A stretch of DNA of 64,000 nucleotides from Desertimonas flava. GTDB taxonomy: Bacteria > Actinomycetota > Acidimicrobiia > Acidimicrobiales > Ilumatobacteraceae. Numbering within the stretch: position 1 is the stretch's first letter; the number at the start of each line of letters is the position of its first letter. The notes beneath the pieces were generated by a model that was not told the DNA's origin, searched no databases, and saw only the letters and a program-made list of their open reading frames with translations. The translations under genes and the position numbers were made by a program. The DNA lies in contig NZ_QKYK01000028.1 in the NCBI RefSeq assembly GCF_003426815.1, positions 1 through 64,000 of the forward strand, read 5' to 3'. Shown here piece after piece: positions 33,321 through 42,746 of the stretch.

Positions 33321-34937
33321 ATGCCCTATGAAGATCACCGTCCCGTCAACCAACCGCGTCGCGCCGGCGCGAGCCGACGCGACGCGCTCACCCTGCTCGG
33401 GATGGTCGGCATCGGCGCGGCGACCGGCGGCGTCTTCGTCGCCGGTCGCGCCCAGGGAGCACCCCGGTCTCCATCGTGGCTGCCGAGCCCGGCGAGCGCC
33501 GAACGGGTCCGGGGAGGCATCCTCCGCCTCGGCGGACTGCCACCGGGCGCCAGGATCGACCCGCCGACGTTCGCCAGCGGCACGGCGCGAGGCGTCCTCG
33601 GCCTGGCCACCGAGTACCTGGTACGCACCGCTCCCGACGGCACGGTCGAGCCCCAGTTGGCGATCGACTGGGACGTCAGCGCCGACGGCCTCACGTGGAC
33701 GTTTGCCCTCCGTCCCGGCGTGGTGTTCACCAACGGCCAGCCCCTGACCGCGCGGGCCGTGGTGGCATCGATCTCGCGGCTGGTTGCCGACGAGTCCACG
33801 TCGGCGGCCAAGGGCACGTTCGAAGGGGTTCTGTCGTCCACCGACGCGGTGGACGATGCCACCGTCGAGTTCGTCCTCGCCCGTCCCTTCGCCGACTTCC
33901 CGTACCTCGTGTCGTCTGCCAACTTCAACACCATCATCCTCCCCGAGGACTACGACGGCGACTGGCAGTCCAACCCGGTCGGCACCGGACCGCTCCGGGT
34001 CACCGAGTTGCAGTTCGATCGGGGTGTGGCCTTCGAACGGTTCGACGCGTCGTGGCGGGCCGACCAGATCTCCATCGACGGTGCGACCTACACCTTCTAC
34101 TCCGATCCGCAGGCGCTGCTGCTCGCCTTCCAGTCCGGCGAGACCGACACGATCGCGGCGATCGACCACGCGCTCGTCGAACGGCTCGATCCGGAGCGCT
34201 TCGGCTACGTGTCAGGTCCGAGCAACGGGTTCTACGCGTTGGCCCTCCGTGTCGACACGCCGCCGTTCGACCGGTTGGAGGTCCGCCAGGCGATCGCTTG
34301 GGCTCTCGACCGGCTGGCTCTGCACGACACGTTCGCCGGCGGTCAGGGATCGCTCGGCAACGATCACATCTTCGGTCCCTTGCACCCCGTGCAGCCTGGA
34401 GGACTCGCCCAGCGCGAGCGCGATCTCGACAAGGTGGCTGCGCTGCTCGGCGGGGTGCCACTGTCGTTCGAGATCACCACCGTGCAGGGCGGAGCGGAGA
34501 CGTTCTCCACGCTGCTGCAGCAACAGCTCGCCGAGGCCGGCATGGAGGTCTCGTTGAGGGTCTTGCCCCCCGAGGAGTACTACGCCGACGGGCCGTCACC
34601 GCCGTGGCTCGACGCTGCCGCCACCGTCACCTACTGGGCGTCACGTCCCAGCGTGTCGCAGCTCGTCGGCCTCCTCTTGTCCTCCAGCGCGATCTGGAAC
34701 GCGTCGCACTACGCCAATCCCGAGGTCGACGAGCTGGCGATGGCATACGACGCCGCGTCCGACGTTGCCGAGCAGCAGTCGGCGGCCGACCGGCTGGCGG
34801 CCGTCCTCCACGAGGACGTCCCGGTGATCATCCCCCTCTTCGACGGCGTGAGCCGGGCCTACGCCAATCGCCTGCACGGGGTGGTCGCCGATCCCAGTCT
34901 GATGCTCGACCTGTCCCAGATCTGGCTCACCGACTGA
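33321..34937 (+). CDS. ABC transporter oligopeptide-type substrate-binding protein, Tat signal
   Basis: A 538-residue SBP_bac_5 protein unlike the four island SBPs. The N-terminus has a twin-arginine signal (SRRDALTLLGMVGIG), so it is probably exported folded. There is no lipobox. Core motifs: PQLAIDWDVSADGLTWTFALRPGV and NPVGTGPLRV. AGGGGA precedes the ATG. It is followed by its own permeases and ATPase, so this importer is complete. Confidence 0.93.
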   Translation: MPYEDHRPVNQPRRAGASRRDALTLLGMVGIGAATGGVFVAGRAQGAPRSPSWLPSPASAERVRGGILRLGGLPPGARIDPPTFASGTARGVLGLATEYLVRTAPDGTVEPQLAIDWDVSADGLTWTFALRPGVVFTNGQPLTARAVVASISRLVADESTSAAKGTFEGVLSSTDAVDDATVEFVLARPFADFPYLVSSANFNTIILPEDYDGDWQSNPVGTGPLRVTELQFDRGVAFERFDASWRADQISIDGATYTFYSDPQALLLAFQSGETDTIAAIDHALVERLDPERFGYVSGPSNGFYALALRVDTPPFDRLEVRQAIAWALDRLALHDTFAGGQGSLGNDHIFGPLHPVQPGGLAQRERDLDKVAALLGGVPLSFEITTVQGGAETFSTLLQQQLAEAGMEVSLRVLPPEEYYADGPSPPWLDAAATVTYWASRPSVSQLVGLLLSSSAIWNASHYANPEVDELAMAYDAASDVAEQQSAADRLAAVLHEDVPVIIPLFDGVSRAYANRLHGVVADPSLMLDLSQIWLTD

Positions 34938-34950
34938 CCGCGAGGTCACC

Positions 34951-35901
34951 ATGCGGCACATCGTCGTCCGGCGCCTGATCACCGCTCCACTGGTCCTCGT
35001 CGTGGCGTCCGTGTTGATCTTCCTCCTCGTCCACGTGGCCCCCGGTGATCCGGCGCGGGCGGCCCTCGGTCCGTACGCGACCGCGGAGCAGCTGTCGGTC
35101 TGGCGCGGCGAGCGCGGCCTCGACGGCTCGTTGCTCAGCCGTTACGGGGCCTGGCTCGGCGGAGTGGTTCGGGGAAACTGGGGACACAGCGTGATGTTCG
35201 GCACCGAGGTTCGGCCGCTCGTGCTCGGCCGACTGGGCAACTCGCTCCTGCTCGGCCTCGCCGCGTTCGTGCTCGCCACACCGGTGGCGATCGGCGTCGG
35301 GATCTGGTCAGGGATGCGCCGGGGCCGGCTCGTCGATCGCGCCGTTTCGATCGCCGGGCTGGTGCTTGCTTCGACGCCGGCGTTCGTCATCGGGGCGATC
35401 CTGCTGATGGGATTCGCGGTCCATCTACGGTGGTTCCCGGTGAACAGCCAGCCACCGCCCGGCATCGTCCGCGGTGGACGCCTCCGGGCGATGTTCCTCC
35501 CTGCGCTCACGGTGTCACTCGGCCTGCTCGGCTACGTCTCGCGCATGGCGAGGGCCGGGACCATCGGGGTCCTCGACTCGGCCTACTACCGGGCTGCGGA
35601 GCTGAAGGGGCTGGCGACGGCCAGGCTGGTCCGGCGCCATGTGCTCCGGAACGCGCTCGTTCCGACGATTGCGGTGCTGAGTACCCAGCTCGCCACGATG
35701 CTCGGCGGGTTGGTCGTCGTCGAAGCGCTCTTCAACTACCCCGGTGTGGGCTTGCTGATCGTCGACGCCGCTCGCGATCACGACGTCACGGTGCTCGAGG
35801 CCGCAACCCTCACCACGGCTGCGGTGTCGATGCTGGTCCTGCTCGTCGCCGATCTGGTCTACGGCGGTCTCGATCCCCGTGTGCGCCACGGAAGGGCCTG
35901 A
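34951..35901 (+). CDS. Oligopeptide/nickel-type ABC permease (DppB-like)
   Basis: A 316-residue inner-membrane permease with six hydrophobic segments, the N-terminal RRLITAPLVLVVASVLIFLLV helix, and the EAA loop YYRAAELKGLATARLVRRHVLRNALVP that contacts the ATPase. It starts 13 bp after the binding-protein gene and forms the channel with the next gene. Confidence 0.94.
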   Translation: MRHIVVRRLITAPLVLVVASVLIFLLVHVAPGDPARAALGPYATAEQLSVWRGERGLDGSLLSRYGAWLGGVVRGNWGHSVMFGTEVRPLVLGRLGNSLLLGLAAFVLATPVAIGVGIWSGMRRGRLVDRAVSIAGLVLASTPAFVIGAILLMGFAVHLRWFPVNSQPPPGIVRGGRLRAMFLPALTVSLGLLGYVSRMARAGTIGVLDSAYYRAAELKGLATARLVRRHVLRNALVPTIAVLSTQLATMLGGLVVVEALFNYPGVGLLIVDAARDHDVTVLEAATLTTAAVSMLVLLVADLVYGGLDPRVRHGRA

Positions 35902-35928
35902 CGTGCCGAGCCAACCCATGGATCCGCA

Positions 35929-36780
35929 GTGATCGGTGCCGTCGGGCCGGCGTCGCCGCGCCGCGCCGGCACCGGCAGGCTGCTGGCGCCGCTGATGGGA
36001 CGGCCAACGTTCGTGCTCAGCGCAGCCGTCCTCGCGTTCTGGCTCGCCGCGGCGATCGCGTGGCGATGGCTGCCGATCGACCCGTTCGGCCGGGCGGGTC
36101 CGCCGTTCGCCTCGCCCTCTCGCACCGAGTGGTTGGGGACCGACCGGCTCGGGCGGAGCGTGTTCGCTCGACTGCTCGCCGGTTCCGAGTCGGTGCTGGT
36201 GATCGCACCGCTCGCCACGCTGCTGGCGACGGCGGCCGGGACGACGATCGGCCTCGTGGCCGCCTGGCATCGAGGCGTCGACGAGATGATGATGCGTCTG
36301 ATCGACGTCGTCGGTGCGCTCCCGGGAATTCTCGTCGTCGTCCTGCTGTCGGCGGCGTTCGGACGCTCGGCCACGACGGTGGTGTGGTCGGTCGCGGTGC
36401 TCTTCGCGCCGCTCATCGCCCGCACGGTGCGGGCAGCCGCACTGAGCGAGGTGGAGCGTCCCTACGTCGACGCCGCACGACTGCGCGGCGAGCGGGCTCC
36501 GTTCATCCTCATCCGCGAGGTCCTGCCGAACGTGGCTCCGGCGGTCGCCGTGGAGGCGACGGTCCGTCTCGGCTTCACGGTGCTGTTGGTCTCCGGGCTC
36601 TCCTTCCTCGGCCTCGGACCACAGCCACCATCCCCGGACTGGGGGCTCTCCGTCACCGAGAACCGCGCCTATCTCGAGGTCGCGCCGTGGACGGTGCTCG
36701 TTCCTGCGTTCGCCATCGCCTCACTGGTGGTGGCCGTGAACCTCCTGGCCGACAATCTGCGCGAGGTCTTCGATGTCTAG
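35929..36780 (+). CDS. Oligopeptide/nickel-type ABC permease (DppC-like)
   Basis: A 283-residue partner permease with the family motif WLGTDRLGRSVFARLLAG near 68-85 and the EAA loop YVDAARLRGERAPFILIREVLPN. The GTG at 35929 is the likely start; no strong ribosome-binding site is seen, so coupling to the upstream gene is probable. It overlaps the ATPase start by eight bases. Confidence 0.93.
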   Translation: MIGAVGPASPRRAGTGRLLAPLMGRPTFVLSAAVLAFWLAAAIAWRWLPIDPFGRAGPPFASPSRTEWLGTDRLGRSVFARLLAGSESVLVIAPLATLLATAAGTTIGLVAAWHRGVDEMMMRLIDVVGALPGILVVVLLSAAFGRSATTVVWSVAVLFAPLIARTVRAAALSEVERPYVDAARLRGERAPFILIREVLPNVAPAVAVEATVRLGFTVLLVSGLSFLGLGPQPPSPDWGLSVTENRAYLEVAPWTVLVPAFAIASLVVAVNLLADNLREVFDV

Positions 36781-38851
36781 CGGCGGCCCCGCCCGCACTC
36801 CCCTGGTTCAGATCACGCAGCTCACCGTCGCGTACCGCAGTGCCCACCACCGGCGTGCATCCGGATGGGGGAAGAGCGGCCGGGCGCGGCCCGGCCCGGC
36901 CCACGTCGTCGACGGAGTCGACCTGCACATCGGCGCGGGCGAGGTCTACGGGTTGGTCGGCGAATCGGGCTGCGGAAAGACGACCACAGCACGGGCGATC
37001 ACCCGATCGCTCCCGGCGTCGGCGTTCGTCTCGGGCACCGTCGCCGTCGCCGGTCGTGCCGTCTTCGGCCTGCGTCACGGCGCGTTGCGGGAGTATCGGG
37101 CACGCGACGTGGCGACCGTCCATCAGGAGCCTGCCAGCGCGCTCAACCCGACCATGCGAGCAGGGCGCCAGATCAGCGAGGTCTTCGAGAACCTCGGCCT
37201 CGAGCGTCGTGACGCCGGCGCCGCAACCCTCGACATGCTCGGGCGGACGGGGATGGCCGATCCGGCGGAGATCGCTCGCCGCTACCCGCACGAGCTCTCG
37301 GGTGGCCAGCAACAGCGGGTGGTCATCGCCATGGCCCTGGCCGCCCGGCCCCGGCTCCTGATCCTCGACGAGCCCACCGTCGGGCTCGACGCGAGCACCG
37401 AGCTGGCCGTGCTCGGCCTCGTCGACTCCCTGCGGAGGGACGTCGGTGCCTCCGTGCTGTTCATCAGCCACCGCTTCGATCTCGTCCGCCGCTGGTGCGA
37501 TCGCGTCGGGGTGCTGTATTCCGGGCGCATCGTCGAGGAGGGGCCCGCCCACGACCTGATCGACCGGCCGCGCCATCCCTACAGCGACGGATTGCTGCGC
37601 TGCGTTCCCAGCCTGTCGGCCCACCAGGGCACCGCGGTGCTCGAGCCGCTCCGCGGGTCGCTGCCGTCGCCCGCCGCTCGCCCGGACGGCTGCGCCTTCT
37701 CCGACCGATGCCACGCTGTCAGCGACGCCTGCCGCGATGCCGAACCTCCACTCGCGTACGACGTCACCGGACGACTGGTGCGCTGCTGGCATGCGGGCGC
37801 GCGGGCTCCAGAGCCGACCGGGCAGCCCGTGGCCCACCGGGTCGCCGGGCCATCGAGCGATGATCCGATCCTCCGGATCGACGGGGTGACCGTGCACTAC
37901 GACGATGTCGTCGCATGCGACGACATCGTCCTCGCCGTGCAGCGCGGGGAGGTGATGGCGGTCGTCGGCGAGTCAGGGAGTGGCAAGACCACCCTCGCCC
38001 GCTCCGTGGCCGGGCTCGTCCGCTACGGAGGCCGTATCGAGCTCGACGGCCTCGAGCTCTTGCCGGCGGCGGCGCGCCGGCGCCCGGACGTCCGGCAGCG
38101 AGTCCAGATGGTGTTCCAGAGCGCCGACACCACGCTGAACCCGCGCCACACGGTGGGCGCGGTGCTCGACCGGGCGATCCGCCGCCTCGGTGGCAAGGGG
38201 ACGGTCGAGGAGTTGGCCACGTCGGTGCGGCTCGACCACAGTCTGTTGGGGGTACCGACGCGGCTTCTCTCGGGGGGCCAGAAGCAACGCGTCGCGATCG
38301 CCCGGGCGTTCGCCGGGCGCCCATCGCTGGTGGTCTGTGACGAGCCCGTCTCGGCGCTCGACGTCTCGGTGCAGGCCGCGATCCTGCAACTGCTGGGCGA
38401 CCTGCAACGCGAGACCGCCGCGGCGTACTTGTTCATCTCCCACGACCTCGCCGTCGTCCGTCACGTCGCCGATCGCGTCGCTGTGATGTACCGCGGCCAG
38501 GTCGTCGAGGTCGGTCCCGGGGAGGCGATCTTCGACGGGCCGCGCCACCCCTATACCGACGACCTCCTGGCATCGGCGGCGATGTCGGCCTCGGGGACCT
38601 TCGCCGAGGTCGCTGCACCCTCCGAGCAGCCCGAGGACGTCCCGCGGCCGACCGGGTGCCGCTTCCGACGACGATGCCGCTGGGCGATCACCGATCTCTG
38701 TGACACTCAGTCGCCACCGTGGCGCACGATCGGGGACGGACATCAGGTCCGCTGTCACCTCGATTCGATCGGCCTCGCGACTCGACAGGCCGACCAAGCC
38801 CGCTCCGTTACCATCTCGGCGGGGTCCTCGCGTCGCAGGAAGCTGGGCTGA
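36773..38851 (+). CDS. Fused double ABC ATPase (DppD-DppF-like)
   Basis: A 692-residue protein with two ABC ATPase domains in one chain. Domain 1: GESGCGKTT, LSGGQQQR, LLILDEPTVGLD. Domain 2 (from about 360): GESGSGKTT, LSGGQKQR, LVVCDEPVSALD. Each ends with an oligopeptide-transport Cys-containing tail (GCAFSDRCHAVSDAC; GCRFRRRCRWAITDLC). Both domains look active. It powers the importer encoded just upstream. Confidence 0.95.
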   Translation: MSSGGPARTPLVQITQLTVAYRSAHHRRASGWGKSGRARPGPAHVVDGVDLHIGAGEVYGLVGESGCGKTTTARAITRSLPASAFVSGTVAVAGRAVFGLRHGALREYRARDVATVHQEPASALNPTMRAGRQISEVFENLGLERRDAGAATLDMLGRTGMADPAEIARRYPHELSGGQQQRVVIAMALAARPRLLILDEPTVGLDASTELAVLGLVDSLRRDVGASVLFISHRFDLVRRWCDRVGVLYSGRIVEEGPAHDLIDRPRHPYSDGLLRCVPSLSAHQGTAVLEPLRGSLPSPAARPDGCAFSDRCHAVSDACRDAEPPLAYDVTGRLVRCWHAGARAPEPTGQPVAHRVAGPSSDDPILRIDGVTVHYDDVVACDDIVLAVQRGEVMAVVGESGSGKTTLARSVAGLVRYGGRIELDGLELLPAAARRRPDVRQRVQMVFQSADTTLNPRHTVGAVLDRAIRRLGGKGTVEELATSVRLDHSLLGVPTRLLSGGQKQRVAIARAFAGRPSLVVCDEPVSALDVSVQAAILQLLGDLQRETAAAYLFISHDLAVVRHVADRVAVMYRGQVVEVGPGEAIFDGPRHPYTDDLLASAAMSASGTFAEVAAPSEQPEDVPRPTGCRFRRRCRWAITDLCDTQSPPWRTIGDGHQVRCHLDSIGLATRQADQARSVTISAGSSRRRKLG

Positions 38852-38874
38852 GGGCCGAGTTGGGAGGATACGTC

Positions 38875-41466
38875 GTGGGCGTCCGGTCCATCGCGTCGAA
38901 CAAGGTGACCGCGCCCGTCGTCATGCGGCCGACGGTGGCGCGACCAGCGCTGCAGGCGAAGCTCGACGCATCGACGTGGCGCGTGGCGACGGTCTGTGCG
39001 CCGGCCGGCTTCGGCAAGTCCACGATCCTCGCGGCGTGGGCGGCGACGAACGCCGACGGCTGTGTCTGGCTGTCCTGCGACAGCTCGGATCGTGAACCCA
39101 CTCGGTTCTGGACCGGTCTCGTCGGCGCCTTGTCCACTCGTTGGCCCGGTCTCGGCGACGAGCTCGTTGCGACCTTTCGGCGAAACGCCACCGACGCACG
39201 CGACGGCGCCATGGGCCTGGCCAACGACATCGCCGAGATCGGTCAGCGCATCGACATCGTGATCGACGACCTGCACCTCGCCAAGCCGACGCCTGAGGCT
39301 CTGGCCGCGTTCGTCCACGCCCTCCCACCCAACGCCAGGCTCCTCATCGGCAGTCGCCGGGCGCCCCCGTTCTCGCTGGCGCGACGACGACTCGCCGGCG
39401 ATCTCCTCGAGCTGCGCACCGACGACCTGCGGTTCACCGGCGCCGAGACCGCGATGGTGCTCGACATCAACGGCGTCGAGCTGGACCCGGCCGACCTGGA
39501 GCGCGTGCACACGATCACCGAAGGCTGGCCGGCCGCTGTGCAGCTGGCCGCCATGTCGTTGAGCCGGAGTGCCGATCGTGCGGAGTTCCTCGACGCCCTC
39601 GGAACGACCGACCTGACGCTGACCGACTTCCTCGTCAACGAGGTCATCGGCGAGCTACCTGAGCACTGGGTCGACTTCCTGCTGTCGACGTGCCTGCTCG
39701 ACGAGTTCGACGCCGACCTGTGTGCGCGGCTCAGCGGGCGGGACGATGCAGGTGCCCTTCTCGAGAATCTGCGCACGGCCGGCCTCTTCGTCGTTCCGAT
39801 CGGTGACTCCGGCGAGTGGTTCCGGTATCACCACCTGTTCGGGGCGTTCCTCCGGGCCCGCGTCCGGATGGCGAGCATCAGGAGGTACGACCAGCTCGTC
39901 GAGGACACGGCCGCGGCGTTCGAGGACCGGGGCCTGTACGTGGCAGCCATGCGCCTGGCCATCGCCCACCGTGACGCGGCGCGGGCCTGCGACACCGTGA
40001 GGCGAGCCTTCGGTCACGGCCTTTCGGCCGTCGACCTGGAGGTCAGCGACGCGGCGGCGCGGCTCTGGCTCCACGAGTACGGCGAGCGTTCGGTGACCGA
40101 CGACCCCATCAGGCTGCTCGCCGTGCTGACCAGCCTGATGGTGACATCGCCCACCGACGACTTCTCAGGCTGGCTGGTGCGCACCGCGGCCGAACATCCG
40201 ACCCCCACGGCCGAGGTCCGCCGCTACCTCCATGCCGATTGGGCTGCCCACCACCTCCTGCGCGGCCAAGCCGACGAGGCCGTACATCACGCGGAGGCAG
40301 GCGTCGCGGCGCTGGACGGGCTCGACTCGAATCGGGTCTCCGGACTCCACTCGCTCCGTGTCCGGGCGCACCTCGATGCCGACGACGTCGACGGTGCACG
40401 CGAGGCCGTTGATTGGGGGCTGCGCGTGATGTCCGGCAATCCCGTGGTCGATCACGTGCGCCTTCCCGCTCTGCGCTCGTGGATCGCGTTCCTCGACGGC
40501 GACCTGGCCCGCGCCGACGAGCTCGCCTCGATGGCGTTGCGCACGGCCGACGAGATGGGACTGGGAGACCTCGAACCGGGACGCGTGTACGCCTGGTTGG
40601 CCATCGGCGGGGTGAGCTCGGAGCGTCTGGACGACGACGCGGCGCGAGCCGCGCTCTCCGAGGCCGGCCGTTGTGCCCACAGTCTCGGCCAGCCTCCGGT
40701 CCGGTGCGCCGTCGCCCTGCAGGAAGCGGCGACGGCTCGAGAGCAGGGAGACGCGGAGACGGCGGCTGAGTGGCTCGCCCGCGCCCGGGCGTTGGTGCCC
40801 GAGGCATCGGGAGCATTCCTCGCCCGCCTCGAGCGCGAGGCCGATCGCCAGCGGCTCGAGTTGACGACCGTGCCCACCGGATCCACGCACAGCCCAGAGC
40901 GCCGCGTCCCGACCGACCGGATCGACCAGGCGCGTTGGCATCTCCGTCAAGGGGACGTCGCCGCCGCTGCAGCACTCGTCGACGACCTCCCCGAAGCCGC
41001 CACCACGCGGCAGCGGCTCGACCGGGCGGTGCTGCGTGCACTCGTGGCCCCCCACCTCGCCGAGGCGGCCGACGCCCTCCGCGAGGCACTCGTCATCGGC
41101 GCCCCCGACCGCTTCGTGCGGAGCATCGTTCGAGCCGGCCCGGCGGTACTGCGGATCCTCGACGCCGTTCCCACCGGTCCGTGGGATGGGTACGGGCGTG
41201 AGCTGGCCAGGCACGGTGCCGCGGCGCTCTCATCGATGCACACCGGTCCGCACGGTGTGCCCGGTCGACCGGTCGAAGCGCTCAGCCCGGCCGAGCTCGT
41301 CGTCCTGCGGCACCTGTCGACCCGGCTGAGCAATCGAGAGATCGCCGACGCCCTGTTCATCTCGATCAACACGCTGAAGACCCACGTCAAGAGCGTCTAT
41401 CGCAAGCTGGACGTGACCTCCCGCTCCGAGGCCGTCTCCGCCGGACGCCGTCTCCACCTGACCTGA
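38875..41466 (+). CDS. MalT-like LuxR-family regulator with STAND ATPase
   Basis: An 863-residue regulator: N-terminal P-loop (CAPAGFGKST, 41-50) and Asp-rich Walker B (DIVIDDLH), a helical repeat middle, and a C-terminal LuxR helix-turn-helix (LSNREIADALFISINTLKTHVKSVYRKL). GTG at 38875 is supported by GGGAGG seven bases before it. It lies 23 bp after the ATPase gene and is probably co-transcribed with the importer, so it may sense the imported ligand. Confidence 0.92.
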   Translation: MGVRSIASNKVTAPVVMRPTVARPALQAKLDASTWRVATVCAPAGFGKSTILAAWAATNADGCVWLSCDSSDREPTRFWTGLVGALSTRWPGLGDELVATFRRNATDARDGAMGLANDIAEIGQRIDIVIDDLHLAKPTPEALAAFVHALPPNARLLIGSRRAPPFSLARRRLAGDLLELRTDDLRFTGAETAMVLDINGVELDPADLERVHTITEGWPAAVQLAAMSLSRSADRAEFLDALGTTDLTLTDFLVNEVIGELPEHWVDFLLSTCLLDEFDADLCARLSGRDDAGALLENLRTAGLFVVPIGDSGEWFRYHHLFGAFLRARVRMASIRRYDQLVEDTAAAFEDRGLYVAAMRLAIAHRDAARACDTVRRAFGHGLSAVDLEVSDAAARLWLHEYGERSVTDDPIRLLAVLTSLMVTSPTDDFSGWLVRTAAEHPTPTAEVRRYLHADWAAHHLLRGQADEAVHHAEAGVAALDGLDSNRVSGLHSLRVRAHLDADDVDGAREAVDWGLRVMSGNPVVDHVRLPALRSWIAFLDGDLARADELASMALRTADEMGLGDLEPGRVYAWLAIGGVSSERLDDDAARAALSEAGRCAHSLGQPPVRCAVALQEAATAREQGDAETAAEWLARARALVPEASGAFLARLEREADRQRLELTTVPTGSTHSPERRVPTDRIDQARWHLRQGDVAAAAALVDDLPEAATTRQRLDRAVLRALVAPHLAEAADALREALVIGAPDRFVRSIVRAGPAVLRILDAVPTGPWDGYGRELARHGAAALSSMHTGPHGVPGRPVEALSPAELVVLRHLSTRLSNREIADALFISINTLKTHVKSVYRKLDVTSRSEAVSAGRRLHLT

Positions 41467-41500
41467 GGGCGACCGAGCGGGTCCGCCCGCCGTCGACGCG

Positions 41501-41529
41501 CGCGGGAGGGTGCCAGGCACCATCCCGCG
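41501..41529. terminator. Long palindrome between convergent genes
   Basis: CGCGGGAGGGTGCC (41501-41514) and GGCACCATCCCGCG (41516-41529) pair with one mismatch around a single base. It separates the regulator from the opposite-strand membrane gene and may terminate both. The core GGTGCCAGGCACC is itself palindromic and could be a dispersed repeat. Confidence 0.55.
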
Positions 41530-41561
41530 AGCGCATTCCTGGTCCGCGGCCGGCGGCTGGG

Positions 41562-42746
41562 TCAGGAGGAGCGAAGTCGACGAGACACCGGGATCACCAG
41601 AAGCGCCGCGGCGAGTCCGGCGAGCAGCGTCCACACGGAGAACCCGAGCAGGGCCACGACAGCGAGCCCGGTCCCGGCCGTCACGACGAGGACGAGGTCC
41701 TCGTGAGGCCAGCCGCGCCGCGATGACGCCACCGCGACGGCGACGGCCGCGACGAGCAGGACGACCCCGGAGATGCGCACGAGGCCAGGGGTCACGCTCT
41801 CCAGGACCGCTTCGACCACCGCCCGGCCCGACGGGCGGTGGGCCAGCTCGGGACCGTCGTCCACCACGTCTCCGACAGCGGCACGGGCGACCACCGACAC
41901 CGCGGCGATCCCCACGCCCAAGCGCACCGCGGCCGCCAACCGGTTGCGGGCGAGCACGATCGTGGCGGCGAGCAGGACGATCGCCGCGGCGACGAGCAGG
42001 AAGAGGCCGCGCCGGGCCACCACGGTGAGCTGCTGCGCGGCCCCCACCGTGCCGCCGCCGTCGCCGACCTGGTCGGTCCGGTAGATCACGAGCTGACCGA
42101 AGTCGTCGGGAAGGTCACGGCCGGTCGCCGCCTCGAGGGCGGCGACCTGTTCGTCGGGGTCGCCGTCGACGGCCAGCTCAGGGATCTCGCCGACGGCACT
42201 GACGCCGCGCCGTTCGAGCTCGATGAGACCCCGCGACAGAAGCGGGAGCAGGTTCAGGGAGACCTCACCGTCCGCGACCGACACGCCGTCGACGATGCCG
42301 TCGCCCGACAACAGCCGCAGTGCAGCATCGTGGGCCCGCATGGCCATGCGGGCGACCACGTCGGGCACCAGAGGATCGTCGAGCACGGCGCGGAACACCC
42401 GCTCGACGAGCTCGTCGACTCCGGCGCGCAACGCCGGCCGCAGCTCGTCGAGAGCGGGGGGCAGCTCGGCGACGACGTCGTCGGGGAGGCGGAGGTGGTC
42501 GACGACGAGCTCGGACAAGGTCGTCGCGAGCGCTGCCTGCACCTCGGGCTCCTCGGCGATGTCGTGGGCGATCGAGCCCGTCGTCGAGGTGTCGAGGATC
42601 GTCGCTCGGGCCCACGTTCCGAACACCGCCCCTTCCAGGACGACGACCGCGAGCACGCCGCACACAGCCGCGGTGAGCGTTCGGACGCGACCGCGCAGCG
42701 ACGGCGCAACGTCCGAGCCAGCTTCGCCGGCAGGCTCGGGCGTCAC
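41562..42746 (-). CDS. Membrane protein of unknown function with large extracytoplasmic domain
   Basis: A 394-residue protein: one N-terminal membrane helix (about 20-40), a soluble helical region of about 200 residues (EEPEVQAALATTLSELVVDHL...), then four or five membrane helices to the end. The layout resembles actinobacterial integral membrane proteins with an uncharacterised N-terminal domain. GTG overlaps the end of the YihY gene (GTGA), so they are one operon. Confidence 0.75.
   Translation of the reverse strand: MTPEPAGEAGSDVAPSLRGRVRTLTAAVCGVLAVVVLEGAVFGTWARATILDTSTTGSIAHDIAEEPEVQAALATTLSELVVDHLRLPDDVVAELPPALDELRPALRAGVDELVERVFRAVLDDPLVPDVVARMAMRAHDAALRLLSGDGIVDGVSVADGEVSLNLLPLLSRGLIELERRGVSAVGEIPELAVDGDPDEQVAALEAATGRDLPDDFGQLVIYRTDQVGDGGGTVGAAQQLTVVARRGLFLLVAAAIVLLAATIVLARNRLAAAVRLGVGIAAVSVVARAAVGDVVDDGPELAHRPSGRAVVEAVLESVTPGLVRISGVVLLVAAVAVAVASSRRGWPHEDLVLVVTAGTGLAVVALLGFSVWTLLAGLAAALLVIPVSRRLRSS

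Noticed and set aside
38719-38874. Upstream extension of the MalT-like regulator
   Set aside because: It would overlap the ATPase; GTG 38875 has an ideal ribosome-binding site.
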